The notes beneath the pieces were generated by a model. The model worked only from the letters and a program-made list of their open reading frames with translations, was not told the DNA's origin and ran no database searches. Below, one piece after another: positions 19,127 through 29,884 of a stretch of DNA of 64,000 bases. Numbering within the stretch: the first letter of the stretch is position 1; the number at the start of each line of letters is the position of its first letter. A program made the translations under genes and the position numbers. Source of the stretch: Emiliania huxleyi CCMP1516 (lineage: Eukaryota > Haptophyta > Isochrysidales > Noelaerhabdaceae); assembly GCF_000372725.1 (NCBI RefSeq), contig NW_005201240.1, positions 1,434 to 65,433 on the forward strand. The letters run 5' to 3'.

Positions 19127-19690
19127 GGGGCGCGCGACTTTGCGCGCGAGGCGGCGCAGCTTGAGAACGGCGGTGGGCGAGAAGCCGCCGCCGAACGTCT
19201 CGTGGAGCAGCAGGTTGAAGTTGTTGCGCTTGACAAAGATCGCGTCGTGGTAGAAATCGCGATGCGCCTTGACGTAGCCGTGGCCGGTCTTGTGGGAGAA
19301 GGGTTGGCCGGGCTGCCCGCGCGCCTTGTTTAGGCGGCGGGCCTTCTCTTCAGTGTTGCCGAAGGCGTAGGAGTGGCCAACGGAGGCGGGCGTGCCGCCG
19401 CTCGAGCCTCGAGGCGTTGCCAACGCCCGTCGAGGAGGTCTTGAGGAGGGGCGTCCAGAGCTTGACTTCATTTACTTCATCGCATCCTCCCGGCCCAGCG
19501 TGGGGTTCTGCGAGGTCGACCTTGTACCCCTCGTTGTACTGCCGGGTGAGCTCTGGTTTCTCCTTGTCGCCGTGCACGACCGGCGCGTTGGCCGGGGCGC
19601 GCATCGCGTCCGCCCAGGCGGCGAGGACGCCGTCGTGGGGCCGCCGGTGGTGGGCCTTGTTGTAAAGGTAGTCTCCACAATCGCACAGAG
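19121..19690 (-). CDS. Hypothetical protein, C-terminal exons
   Basis: Protein-like sequence on the minus strand, ending in TAG at 19121. An upstream exon encodes DYLYNKAHHRRPHDGVLAAW, ADAMRAPANAPVVHGDKEKP and ELTRQYNEGYKVDLAEPH. The downstream exon encodes GHSYAFGNTEEKARRLNKAR, PFSHKTGHGYVKAHRDFYHD and AIFVKRNNFNLLLHETFGGG. I do not recognise the family. The mix of aromatic, basic and His residues suggests a globular protein. The N-terminus is missing or lies in a short upstream exon. The DNA just beyond (19735-19764) is an inverted repeat, AGGATTGAGAG...CTCTCAATCCT, so the 5' side may have been replaced. The splice junction near 19480 is not resolved. Confidence 0.4.
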
Positions 19691-20875
19691 ATGCTACGAT
19701 TGCGATGACTGCTGCTCACAATCCTTCGACTTCTAGGATTGAGAGCGAGGCTGCTCTCAATCCTAGCCGTCTAGAAAAGAAGGTTCACCCACAGTGTATG
19801 TAGTCGTGTTGTTGATGTTGTGTCGTGGTGAGAGAGAGAGAGAGATTTTTCTTGCATTTTTGCTCCTAGCAAGCAAGCCCACTCAACCCCAAGTACTCAC
19901 CGTTTTACAGTGGTGTTTTTGTCGCAGAGGCTGCAGCCTCTGCTGGGGCGGAATGCGCGGGGTTTTCGGCGCGATGCCCTCGGCGAGTACACGCTACAGC
20001 TGTGCCGCACGCTCTCCTGCGCGCGCGTGACGTGTGGGACGCGTGCGCTGCGCTCAAACGTCGCGATTTGGCGATAGGCGTTCGAGCCGGCGCACAGCGG
20101 ATAGGTGCGCCGCGCAGGGGGGGTCGGAGGGGTGCGAGAGGGGGCGTGGGTCGGGCGCGCACCGGCTGGCTCCGGGAGCGGCCGTCACGTCGAGGAGTGG
20201 GGCTGTCGGCGGCTCGAGCGCCGAGGCGTGCCACTCTGCTTCGCCGCCGACAGCCCCTCTTCCGAGCCGGCGCGTGGCGACGAGCCGCGGCCAGTGTCGC
20301 TGGTTCCTTTGGCGGCGCAGCGTTTATCCCCCCCACCCGCGCCCGCCCGCCCGCCCGCCCGCCCTCAGGCCTTGCCCCTCCGCAGGCGCGGGAGCGCTCG
20401 CCGGCGAGCACCTCCTACCTCTCGTCGCCCGGCTGCTCCCTTCCCCCGTCACCCGCCGCGCCCTCGCCCGGCCGCCTCACCGCGCACGGAGCGCTCGGCT
20501 GCTCGCCGCCGCCGCCGCGCGTCCCGCGCCGCCACGCTTGCCCCCTCTCCTGACGCGCACCCCGCGCAGACGGCGCTCCGGGACAGACGGAGCAGCGACC
20601 GCGCGCGCGGTCGCTGCTCCGCCCCTCCGTCGCGCGCGCCGCGCGCGCGCGCTCTGCCGCCGCTGCCGCCGCGCCCCCCTCGCCGTCTGTTTCCCGCCGT
20701 ACTCGAGTATGGTGTGCGGTGCGCGCACGCGCAGCGCACACAGCAGCACCTCCCCACACCCCACCCACCCCGTCGCGCCGCCGCCGCCGCCCCCGCCGCC
20801 GCCGCCGCCCCCGCTGTAGCGTTTGGGGGGGCGACTGGCGACGGCAAAAATGCAAGCCCCGCCCCTGGCCACTGT
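19691..20875. other. Intergenic, GC-rich low complexity
   Basis: An AT-richer part (19691-19980) has a GAGAGAGAGAGAG tract. It is followed by very GC-rich DNA with runs of GCCCGCCCGCCC and CCGCCGCCG. Frames overlap on all strands without a domain. A segment at about 20390-20560 sits between acceptor-like CAG sites and might be an exon, but I cannot support it. Confidence 0.4.
20589..20620. repeat. Perfect 32-bp palindrome
   Basis: The sequence GGAGCAGCGACCGCGC followed directly by its reverse complement, with no spacer. It could form a cruciform or bind a dimeric regulator. Nothing nearby assigns a role. Confidence 0.8.
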
Positions 20876-21185
20876 TAGCAATACCAAACAACTCTAACAC
20901 TCACACGTCATTTGTTTGGGGCAGCCTGGAGTGTCGTGGTGTGAGCACACAAGACTAGCGGAGTGCACACCTGCCTTGGCGGGTGAGGGTCGTAAGAATC
21001 AAAGCCGCTTGGTGCCAAACGTGCTCGAGCGCGCCGAAGAGAGACGATCTACGCTGAAAGGAGGAAAAAAAAAGCCAAGAGAGTTGGAGGGCGGGAGAAG
21101 CCAAAAAAGCCTCCGAAAAGCCACAAAAAGCCAGCGAGCCTCCCGTTACGCGATTGCCGCGAAGCGCAGCAATCGCGTAACGGGA
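20876..21185 (+). repeat. Interspersed repeat family R1 with terminal 17-bp hairpin
   Basis: 20876-21110 matches 11440-11700 in inverted form, and 21061-21170 matches 3519-3612 directly. The right end is a perfect hairpin, arms TCCCGTTACGCGATTGC at 21141-21157 and its complement at 21169-21185, around an 11-base loop. The copy at 3582 keeps only the left arm. A terminal hairpin is seen in Helitron-like elements, but no other hallmark is visible. Confidence 0.65.
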
Positions 21186-21269
21186 GAAAACCCCCGCAGC
21201 GCTCGCTTTCCTGGCTTATCCAGGACGCTATACCCCTCCCGCCTCGTCCGTCGCCCGGTCCGGGACGCG

Positions 21270-22810
21270 ATGAAGTGGCTCGTGCTCGCCACTGCCACCG
21301 CCGCTGCCACCGCCGCTGCCGCCACGGACCCGCGTCGTCTGCAGTGGGAGGACAACTGCGTGTACAACTGTCCCAACGAGGCGTGGCCCGTGGCCCGCCA
21401 CACCGCACTCTGGGCACGCCCGTGAGCTGCACCGGCCTCCCTCGTGCGCAGTGGATTGACGACGGCGCGTGCGACCTGGAGTGTAACATCGAGGCTTGCA
21501 ACTGGGATGTGCGTGCCCGCTCCCCGCCCGCGTTAGCCACCGGCTGGCACACGAGCTGCGGCTCCCGCGCCTCCGCAGGGCCGGGACTGCTTCCACGACG
21601 CGAGCGAGTGCTTCGAGCAGTCGAACGGCGCTGATTACCGCGGCAAAGTTGATCACACCAAGTCTGGAAGGACCTGCCAGGTGAAGGGGCGGCCACCCCA
21701 CCCTCCCGCAGAGGACTCACAGACACACAGCCGAGGAGCTTGCGGTCCGTGTCTCTCCCCGCGGCGCGACCCTCTATAGCGTACCGATGCTCCTCCCCCT
21801 CCCCCCCCCCCCCTCGCCCCCGCAGGCTTGGGCCGAGCAGATGCCGTGGCACCACACCATGACCGTCTTTGACTACCCCGACGCTGGCTTGGGCGGCCAC
21901 AACTACTGCCGCAACCCGACCGGCCGCGAGTCTGGGCCGTGGTGCTACACGACCGACTACCCCGACGTGGAGTGGGAGGAGTGCGACGTGGGGGAGCCGA
22001 AGAAGTGAGCGCTGGAGAGAGAGAGACGTCCATGACAAGCCCCTGTTGCCTCACCCGAACACCTCACACGCTCGGTCATCAGCCTCCGCTCGCCATCCCG
22101 CGGCCAGGTGCGACGCCAGCGAGCCGAGCCTGATCGCATCGGCGCAGACCCGCGCTCCCGCGCAGTACGCCAAGCTGGACGGACGCACGTACGCCAAATG
22201 TGAGGGCACGTACAAGCGCTCGGACGACCTGATCCAAGGCAAGCCGATCTGGGACCGCATCGACCCGGACAGCTCGCGCTTCATCTTCTTCTGCTCGGGC
22301 AAGTGGCGTGTCACCGGCTCGCAGTGGCGCGAGGGCCTGCTCGCTGAGAACGGCGGCTCGTGCGGCTCCTTCATCTCCTCCGACGATGGCGCTGCGGAGT
22401 GGTACGCGGCAAAGTGGGATGGCGCGGGCGCCGTCGCCGCCGCCGTCGCGGCGGACGGCCTCATCCCGCTCAAGCTGCGCGAGGGGTGAGTTCGGCCGAG
22501 ATCGCGAGATCGAGCGAGATCGGCCAAGGCCATCCGAGATCGAGGGAGATCGAGCGAGATCGAGGCCGCACAGCATCACCCGTGAGTGTCTGCGACCGTC
22601 ACAAGGGGGGGTTCCTCTCCTCTCCCCATCTTCACAGTCACAGTCACCCGCGCCTTCCCTCACTGCCGTCCATGTGGTGCGTTCGCGCAGGGCCGACGGG
22701 CACGTCAAGGAGCTAGAGGTGGTCTACTACGTCGCGAGCTTGCCGCCGAGTATGCAGGGCGTCAAGGCGCGCGCGGCCCCCCCTCCGCCGCCCACGCCGC
22801 CGCCCACGCT

Positions 22811-22843
<33 letters not shown>

Positions 22844-25147
22844 TCGGCGCTCCCGAGTCGACCCGAGGTGTGACCCCGAGGGGACGCGAGACTAGGTGGT
22901 GCTGCTGCCGATCCAGGGAGACGCCGACCTCCTCCTCTCCTTCAGCGAGCCGCGTCCCACACGCTCCTCCGCCACGTGCGACCACAACCCCCTCCCCGCT
23001 GCCGCCGCAACCCCCGCAATCACTTCCTCGCTGCCCGACTCGCCTCTGGGTGTGTGACCGGCGTCTCCTCACTGCGCTGGCTGCTCGTGCTCAGGTGGCT
23101 CGACGAGTCGGTCGGCGTCAAGCAGTTCACGCTGCCCGCCTCCTCCGAGTTCTTTTGCGGCCGGAAGCCGAGCGAGGACTTCGACGGGCGGCAGCAGGTC
23201 GCCGTCCCTTTTCCCTCCTCCCCTCCCCTCCCCTCGATTCACCTCGCCCCTCCGCCCGCAGCGCGCCACGCTCACCGCCGCCACTACCGTCGCCGCCACC
23301 GAGGAGTGCGTCGACGCGGCGACGCCCGGGTACTGCCCCTCGCACCTCAGCGTGTGCGAGACGCTGCTCTGCCCGAGCTGCCTGCTGCCAGGCACCTCGG
23401 AGACTAGACGCCTCTCGGACGCCTCCCAGACACCTCCTAGCCGCCCCCACCGGCGCTCTCGCCCGTGCCACCCTTACACCCCTCGCCCCCTCTGGCAGGG
23501 CTGTGCGACTACACCTGCGGCTTTTGCAGCGTGCCTCCCCGGCCGCCCCCGCCACCGCCGCCACCGCCGCTTACCGACGAGGAGGAGTGCAAGCTGCACA
23601 TCGGCGTCTCTGGCTTCGAGGAGGGCGACTTCAAGCTCTTCCTGTACAACTACACGCAGGACGCGGCCAACGCCGTCGCGGGCGGCGACATGATGGACTA
23701 CGACGACTTTGTGGCCACTTCGTGCTCTCCGGGCTGCGACGACCTGCGCCTCGGCAACGCCGAGTGCGACATCGCCTGCAACACGACCGAGTGCGTGTGG
23801 GACGGCGGCGACTGCGGCTACGACGGCGGGTACGGCTTTGAGGACAACTGCGCCACCGCGTGCCCGGTGGCGTGGATCGGCGACGGCTACTGCGACGAGG
23901 CGTGCTACAACTCGGCGTGCCAGTGGGACGGCACCGATTGCACCGCCGACAGCGGGTGCGCCGACGGCTGCATGCCCAACTGGATCGACGACGACGAGTG
24001 CGACGAGCAGTGCAACAACGAGGCGTGCGGCTGGGACGGGCACGACTGCTCGCACGAGGCGGACGAGTGCTACACGGACAGCCGCGGGATCGACTATCGC
24101 GGCCACGTGGCGGTCTCCGCGGCGGGCCACCAGTGCCAGGTCTGGTCACACCAGACGCCCAACGCGCACACCAAGACCGGCCTCGCCTTTCCAACCTTTG
24201 GGCTCGGAGGGCACAACTTTTGCCGAAACCCGGGCTCGGCGGAGATTGGGCCGTGGTGCTACACCATCGGGGGCGCGCGCTGGGAGCTCTGCTCCGTGCC
24301 GCCGCCGTCGGACAAGTGCAATGTCGTGCTCACGACATTGGAGGCGCAGGTCACCGAGGGCGACGTCACTTATGGAGTTGAGGTGTTCCGCCTGACAGAG
24401 GAGGATGCGAATCATCACCGGCCGTGGTGGCTAGTGCCTTACGAGAGGCACGACACCGATGCGTCTGCCTTCAGTGGCGCCGGTGTTATCCTCGGCATCG
24501 TCGCCGCAACGATCGTCCTTCTGCAAAGTATCTTTTGGCGGCCTTCCAGTCCGACTTTCAAAGCTCTCCGCGTGGCCTCCGCCGCCGTGGGGGCTGCCGT
24601 TTGTGTGATCGCCGTCGGCTTATTTGGCCTCCAGATTGCGATTGGCGACGGCGTCACGCCTGATCTCCTCGCCATCATGGCTTGCGGGCAAGTTGGCTGC
24701 GCCTGCCTCGTACTGGCCACCACGGTCCGAGTCCCCCTCGGGTGGCGCCGGCTGGCGGGCGCGACCTCAGTTCTGTCTCTGAGTGCGGCCATCTTGATGT
24801 TGGCCCGAGACGTCGTCTTCTGCGCCTCGCACCGTGGCTATTGCGTCACGGAGGGGATTGCGGACGCCGCGCTCGCCGTTGCCGCCGTGCCTTGGCTGCT
24901 GGGCGTGGTCTTGACCACGCATGCCCTTATGTCCAACGATGAAAGGCCTTTGGGCGCCACGCAAAAACTACTCCCGCTGGTCGCTGCCAAAGCTGCCGAG
25001 CGGGGCGCCGCGAGTGGCACGCTAGTTGTCGGCGGCACCCAGACAACCTTCCCGCCCTTTTGGCTGGCATCCCCGACCGCACCCCTGAATGTGTCAGAGG
25101 TGGTCCTCGTGGCCAACATGATTAACGAGGGACATGAGAAGGAGTGA
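21270..25147 (+). CDS. Secreted/membrane protein: LNR, kringle, ShK-like, multi-pass tail
   Basis: A large multi-exon gene. Met 21270 starts a signal peptide (MKWLVLATATAAATAAAATD). Next come an LNR (Lin12/Notch repeat: CVYNC, WIDDGACDLECNIEACNWD), a kringle (ADYRGKVDHTKSGRTCQ, GLGGHNYCRNPTGRESGPWC), a unit with KLDGRTYAKCEGTYKRSDD and FFCSGKWRVTG, a Pro-rich link, an ShK-like Cys motif (CVDAATPGYCPSHLSVC to LCDYTCGFC) and a second Pro-rich link. Then follow three more LNRs (CDIACNTTECVWDGGDC; CDEACYNSACQWDGTDC; CDEQCNNEACGWDGHDC) and a second kringle (IDYRGHVAVSAAGHQCQVW, GLGGHNFCRNPGSAEIGPWC). The last 250 residues have about five membrane helices (GVILGIVAATIVLLQSIFW to DAALAVAAVPWLLGVVLTTH). 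It is probably a cell-surface protein. The last exon (23465-25147) is long and continuous. Confidence 0.8.
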
Positions 25148-25487
25148 GTCTTCGTCTGGCCGAGCTGTGCGGTCTTCTGTTGAACGGAACGGTGGATTAA
25201 TTCCGGCCTGTCATCAATTGGCCTTCTCCAGGGTGCCGAATGCCTTCAGTGGCCACACCCTCGCCCACGCGGAGACCGTAAATGCCAAGTGTTTCACTAG
25301 TACGGAGACCACCGGCAACCGCGACTAATCGGACGCATCGCAACGAACGGGGCCGTAGATGACGTAGATGGCATTGGGCCAATCCTTGAGTGGGCGCTGA
25401 ACACTAATTGTGCGTGAGGGTGGATGTGTACTCGGAATGAGGAGTGTCTGATACGTTGTGGCAGTCTAGCGTGCGTGCAGCGGTGGC

Positions 25488-25990
25488 TCAGAGCCAGCTC
25501 TTGTCTGTCTGGGTTGCAGTATCGGGAGACGAGTTCCCCGTGAAGGTGCCGCAATATCCAATCTTCTTAAAATTCCTGTGTAGTGGCGGCGTGGCCGGCG
25601 TGCCGTCCTCCTGCCAGCCCCCAGCCGCATATCCGCATCCTCCCTCCCAGCTCCCTGTAGACGGCGAGGCGTGCGGCGCGTCGGTGGTCCGTTCCATCAG
25701 CCGCGCGCAAGCCTCGTCGCTGAGGCGCGGCGGCGAGGAGCCCGCGCTCCACTCGTGGAGGCAGCGCGCCGAGGCCGCGTGCCGGACCAGAGCCGCGAGG
25801 GCGGTGCGCCCTTTGCTCCCCGACGCGAGCGTCTCGACGTCGGCGAGGATTGAGCAGCTTGGTGTCGCGTGCGCGTGAGGCCGACGTTGAGCCGCCGCTC
25901 GTCGGCGAGGAAGCCGACCACACCGACCACACCGCGGCAAGAAAGAACCTTTAAGGAGGGAGGGATGGGAGGACGGCACGCCGCCACCAC
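25488..25990 (-). pseudogene. Superfamily 1 (UPF1/DNA2-like) helicase C-terminal remnant
   Basis: On the minus strand, GFLADERRLNVGLTRTRH reproduces helicase motif VI of the UPF1/DNA2/SEN1 group (GF..DERR.NV.LTRAR). The expected continuation, a beta strand and D-x-x-TLA, appears in the next frame as SILADVETLASGSKGRTALA and ALVRHAASARCLHEWS. A one-base shift separates them. Nothing earlier in the helicase core is found beyond 25990, where repeat-like DNA begins, so this is a truncated, frameshifted fragment of a host-type helicase gene, not a working copy. A sequencing error for the shift is possible, but the missing core is not explained by that. The 340 bp between the LNR-kringle gene and this remnant hold nothing I recognise. 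Confidence 0.5.
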
Positions 25991-26149
25991 ACAGGGATTT
26001 TAAGGAGAGGAGTGAGTGTGGAGATTTGTTTGAGTGTGGTGGGAGAGAGAGAGAGAGATCTTCTTCTCTAGTGTGTGTGGTGCTAGCCGTCGCCCACCCT
26101 CGGGCGTCTACTTGTGAAGAGAAAGCGGTACAAAAAATAACCGCACTCT

Positions 26150-26400
26150 CTCACGTTACAAGGGACATTCTGCAGAGATGCAGGGAGTAGCACTTGGAGC
26201 ACTTGGAGTGCAGTTGGCAGCCTCACATCCAGGGCCGGGGAGCTAAGGAGCGCACCCAGCGGGCCGGATGATCGGGATCGGGTTGCGGGCAAGAGAGCCC
26301 TAGCCCTGGGGGTGCGCGTTCGCAGGGAAAGGGCCGTAGAGTAAACACGGGTCTCCGAGGGTTGGCTCCGCGCTCCGGGTTTCCCCTAGCAGCAGACCGC
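26150..26400. repeat. Interspersed repeat family R2, copy 1
   Basis: Matches 54110-54335 in the opposite orientation. Shared blocks include GTAAACACGGGTCTCCGAGG, GGGTTGGCTCCG, CGGATGATCGGGATCGGG and CACTTGGAGTGCAGT. Unknown class; no coding capacity. Confidence 0.65.
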
Positions 26401-26916
26401 CCCCTATACTCGGAGCTATAATGAACACCAGACATGCACACGACACGCACTCTCACACGACGTCACCGCTCGCGCTCGCCATTTTGCGTAAGTATGCGAG
26501 TATCGCGTGCTCGGGCCTCGGCGGGCAGCACCTCGACTGGTGCTCTGCGAGTCGCTAAATGTGCTGCTGTTTGGCGCACATGGTCTGGCTGCTCGGTTCG
26601 TTGCTCCCGGGGACCAGAGACCGGTGGTGAACCACCGGTTCGGTACGACCCGCAGCCTACTCCTACTACCGCGCGCGCGCGCGCGCAGGCCGCCGTGGGC
26701 ACGGGTGGGGCGAGCGCGCGCACCATGGTCTCGAGACGTGCCCGCCGTTCTGCCGGATGATGATGTGCTCCACGTACGTATACGGACACGCACCGCGCAG
26801 TTTCTTTCTTTCGACAGGACAGGCTGCCAGCAATAACGTCATCGAAGCGCCCTCGGTGTGAAGCGGTACGGCCACAATCCTAATTCGCGCCGCTGGGCCT
26901 AATCCAAGCCAACTAC
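26401..26916. other. Intergenic, no gene seen
   Basis: Contains a (CG)n run near 26670-26690 and an inverted repeat, ACCGGTGGT/ACCACCGGT, near 26620-26640. The last 100 bp should hold the promoter of the next gene. Confidence 0.4.
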
Positions 26917-27498
26917 ATGCGCACCGTTCGCGCACGCAGCGCACTTATCATCATGTCCGCTCTCCTGCTGGCAGTCGCCGCAACGGATAGCGAGGTTGAC
27001 TGCGGCGCGATGCGGACAAAGGAGCTGCGAAAGTGGCTGGCGGCTCGAGGGCTCAAGTGTGAGGGGTGCGCGGAGAAGGCCGACTATGTGACGCTGTGTG
27101 AGCAGAACAAGGACGCGCCGCTGCTGCCGCCCGAGGAGCCGCCTGCGGACGCCGGCAAGGGCAAAGACCAGAGCATCGAGGACCTGCTCGCGTCTATGAA
27201 GGGGATGCCAGGGATGGAGGGCATTAAGATGTTCACGGCGGACGACCTGAAGAACATGAACCCGGAGCAGATGGGCGCGTCCATGGGCGGGCGCGGCGGC
27301 CGCAAGTCGAGGGCAGAGTGGCGAGACGAGCTCGTCGACTTTTACTCGAGGTATGGGCTCGACGACAAGATCGCGGGCGTGGACGCGGCGCTGGACAAGT
27401 GGAAGGGGAGGGAGAGCCGCATGTTCGACGCGCTGTACAAGAAGTACGACGTAGAGATCCGCGCAAAGTCGGACGCCGCCGCAAAGGACGAGGTTTGA
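26917..27498 (+). CDS. Small secretory-pathway protein with SAP/ARMET-like motif
   Basis: A single exon of 193 codons. The N-terminus is a signal peptide (internal Met 26953 begins MSALLLAVAATDSEVDCGAM). It is followed by a SAP-like helix-turn-helix with paired cysteines, MRTKELRKWLAARGLKCEGC and AEKADYVTLC, resembling the C-terminal domain of ARMET/MANF-type ER proteins and similar algal proteins. The middle is Met/Gly-rich and acidic (SMKGMPGMEGIKMF). The C-terminal third, ELVDFYSRYGLDDKIAGVDA followed by ALDKWKGRESRMFDALYKKY, is a helical domain I have seen appended to such proteins but cannot name. The chain ends in KDEV, which only resembles an ER retrieval signal. It is likely an ER-lumen or secreted protein; the function is unknown. 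Confidence 0.65.
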   Translation: MRTVRARSALIIMSALLLAVAATDSEVDCGAMRTKELRKWLAARGLKCEGCAEKADYVTLCEQNKDAPLLPPEEPPADAGKGKDQSIEDLLASMKGMPGMEGIKMFTADDLKNMNPEQMGASMGGRGGRKSRAEWRDELVDFYSRYGLDDKIAGVDAALDKWKGRESRMFDALYKKYDVEIRAKSDAAAKDEV

Positions 27499-27871
27499 CG
27501 CCTGTCTTCAATGGCGTCGGGATTTCTGCAGCAGCGCGAGAGCGCGCGAAGCGCGAGGTCCGAGGACGCTCGCTCGTCTACTCTCTTGTACACAATACTC
27601 CGTATTACACTCCCTCACCCCTCTCCCGGCACTCTCGGCCCGGGACTATTGCCACCCGTGTGTCGTTAGACGTTACCCCCGATCTGTCACGCTGTCATCT
27701 TATGAACATTGAGCACACTCTCTCCACACCTGCCGCGCCCGCGGCCCCCCGCGCAAGCCCTGGCAAAATTTCAAAGGCGAGAGCCCCGGCTTGCCAAAGC
27801 CGGGGCGCGGGGCGGCGCCGCCGGACTGGCTGAGTCGGAGACGCGGCCGAGAGTTCTCCGGCCGCGGCCCC
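27499..27871. other. Intergenic, no gene seen
   Basis: 3' flank of the preceding gene. No domain, repeat or RNA gene recognised. Confidence 0.4.
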
Positions 27872-28018
27872 TCAGGCGGAGGAGGGTGTGCCGAGGCCCG
27901 TGACGTTGAGCGTGAGGTCACCCACTGCCTTTGGCGTCAGGTCGACCTCGAGGCCCATCGCGCGCATTTTCGCCTGCACCGCCCTCGTCACCGTGCCCTT
28001 GGCCTGGCGGGCGTCGCC
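27872..28018 (-). CDS. Candidate terminal exon, possibly of the neighbouring glycosyltransferase gene
   Basis: After a CAG acceptor at about 28019, a frame reads GDARQAKGTVTRAVQAKMRA, MGLEVDLTPKAVGDLTLNVT, GLGTPSSA and stop (27874-27872). The sequence looks like a real protein end, with amphipathic helix then strands. The GCCCGC-rich stretch upstream and a GAGAGGCAGC-type tandem repeat at 28190-28270 look like intron filler. It may be the last exon of the gene at 28274-29753, whose apparent stop would then be intronic, or of a small separate gene. Confidence 0.4.
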   Translation of the reverse strand, partial: GDARQAKGTVTRAVQAKMRAMGLEVDLTPKAVGDLTLNVTGLGTPSSA

Positions 28019-28273
28019 TGGGCGGCGCGGGGGCGAAGAGGCCGGTGGCGCGAGGCCGACGGGGCTTGTTGCCGCGAGGGTTCCGGATGTGAGAGGGTGA
28101 GGGAGGTGTGCGGCGCGTGGTGGCGTGTGGCGGCGTGTGGCGTGCGGGTCTGGGGCGGTGGCGATGGCGGAGGCGGAGGCGCCACCCTCAGAGCGGGGCC
28201 CCTCTGCTACCTCTCCGCTGCCTCTCCGCTACCCCTCCTGCTGCCTCTCCGCTGCCTCTGAGCTGCCTCTCTG

Positions 28274-29753
28274 CTACCTCTCGCCCCAGAGGCGGGGCCC
28301 GAAGGAGGAGGGCAGCTGGCAGTGCGCGTGGTTGACGGCGAGGTCGAGGCACGGGTTGGAGGCGGAGTAGCCGAGCGCGCGCGTGAAGATGTAGAGGAGG
28401 ACATTCTCGCCGCCTACTCTCGGCCAATCTCGGCTGATCTCGGCGGATCTCGCGTGGAGATGCAGAGGAGGACATGCCCCCGCCCCACGCGTTCTGCGGA
28501 AACTCAAACAGCGAGAGCTGCGCCTGGCAGGGGCAGGGCGGCAAGCGGCAGTGAGGCAGCTGGGCAGCAAGGAGCGGCGCAAGCTCTGTGGCGGAGGACT
28601 CCGCAACCGGGCGGCCAGCGGGCGGCGGGAAGCGCCAGGCAAGCCCGCGCTTGCAGCCCGCGCTGGCGGCGCAGCGCCGGCCGGGCGGCGGAGCGCCGGT
28701 CGGGCGGATCGAGGGCGGATCGAGGGCGCATAGGGCGGGAAAGTGTGAGGAGTGCATGGGCGAGGGGTCCGCTCGCCTCGGAGAGCGGAGAAGCGAGGGA
28801 GAAGACATACGCGTCGTAGGAGCCTACACCATTCTCTCTCCTCTTCTCGAGCTCATTCTCTTCTTTGGGGAGCAGACACACGCGTCGCAGGAGCCAAAGT
28901 TGATCTTCGAGCAGAGCGTGCGCCGCCACACGCCGTACGACGGCCCGCTCATGTCGCACGTCCGCTGCCCCCACGCCGCAGGCTTGGCAAACAGCTTGCC
29001 CTTGCCCTGCAGTAGCCTCGACTTGCCCTGCAGCCGCCTGCCCTGCAGCCGCCTGCCCTGCAGCCGCCTGCCCTGCAGCTGCCCGCCGTCCGCTGGCGCG
29101 CCGGCGTCGGTGAGGTTGAGGAGGCCGAGGGAGGAGGCCGCCTCGGCGCTTCTGCGCACGTCGTAGTCCGTCCGGCGGTGGTAGCGGGAGAGGAAGTACG
29201 TGTGGCGGGCCGGGAGGCCGGAGGTTGCGAGCTCGGCCCACCGCCCTTCCGGCATGAGGTACACGTCCTGGTTGAGAAAGACGACGGTGCGGCCGACGAG
29301 GTGGCGCGAGGCGTAGGCGAGGTACGTCCGGAAGGAGGGGCGCTCGGCAATCCCGACGACGTGCAGCATGTGCTTCCGCTTCTCGTACCAGCGCAGCCTG
29401 CTGAGCAGCGCCTCCACGGGCGGCGCCTCTGCGACGAGGAGGTGGAGGTCCGACACGGCGGCGTGGAGCACATTGCGCCGGAGCACCTGCGCGGGGCACG
29501 CAGGCTTCCTCAGCCGATGGCGGCCGAGGCGGCTGCATGCCGCCGCCGACACCTCCAGCAGCTCGAGCTGACGTGCATGCACGTTGACCCACTTGACGCA
29601 CGGCTTCCGGCGGCTCAGGGCAGCTCGCTCGGGGCAGATCTGCAGCGTGTTGCCCCAGGTCGGGCCGTAGAACCACTGCATCGTCGTGAGGAGGGAGAGG
29701 CCGCTCCGCGCTTCTGCGGCGGGCGTCGCCACGGATGTGGCAGCCCCACCCAT
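28274..29753 (-). CDS. Glycosyltransferase-like protein
   Basis: Exons run from Met 29753 to 28895, then 28823 to 28484, then 28413 onward. Recognisable blocks are WGNTLQICPERAALSRRKPC, HMLHVVGIAERPSFRTYLAY, RHLVGRTVVFLNQDVYLMPE, KINFGSYDAYVF, FEFPQNAWGGENVLLYIFTR and GYSASNPCLDLAVNHAHCQL. The order of a DVYL-type acidic motif, SYDAYVF, then G.EN....F...GY...NPC....HxHC resembles nucleotide-sugar glycosyltransferase-like proteins of plants and algae. The exact family is not certain, and no N-terminal anchor is visible. A 15-bp tandem repeat gives LQGRRLQGRRLQGRRLQG (29020-29085). Both introns (28824-28894; 28414-28483) have GC donors and begin with a diverged copy of the next exon. A terminal exon may lie at 27872-28018. 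Confidence 0.6.
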
Positions 29754-29884
29754 CGGCCAGCCCCTCAGATCGATGAGCGCGCTCTAAGTTGGCTCGGCAT
29801 GTTTCTTTTCTTTGCCAGTCCGCGCCCGTCCGCGCCCTTGTCGTGCCAGTGTGCTGTGAGAGAGGCTTGTATCTTAAGAATTCT

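Noticed and set aside
20002-20880. Several overlapping frames of 160-260 residues
   Set aside because: All strands are open here because of extreme GC content. Sequences are Arg/Pro/Ala runs with no domain.
27484-27498. KDEV as a proven ER-retention signal
   Set aside because: It differs from KDEL/HDEL at the last residue, and I cannot confirm that it works.
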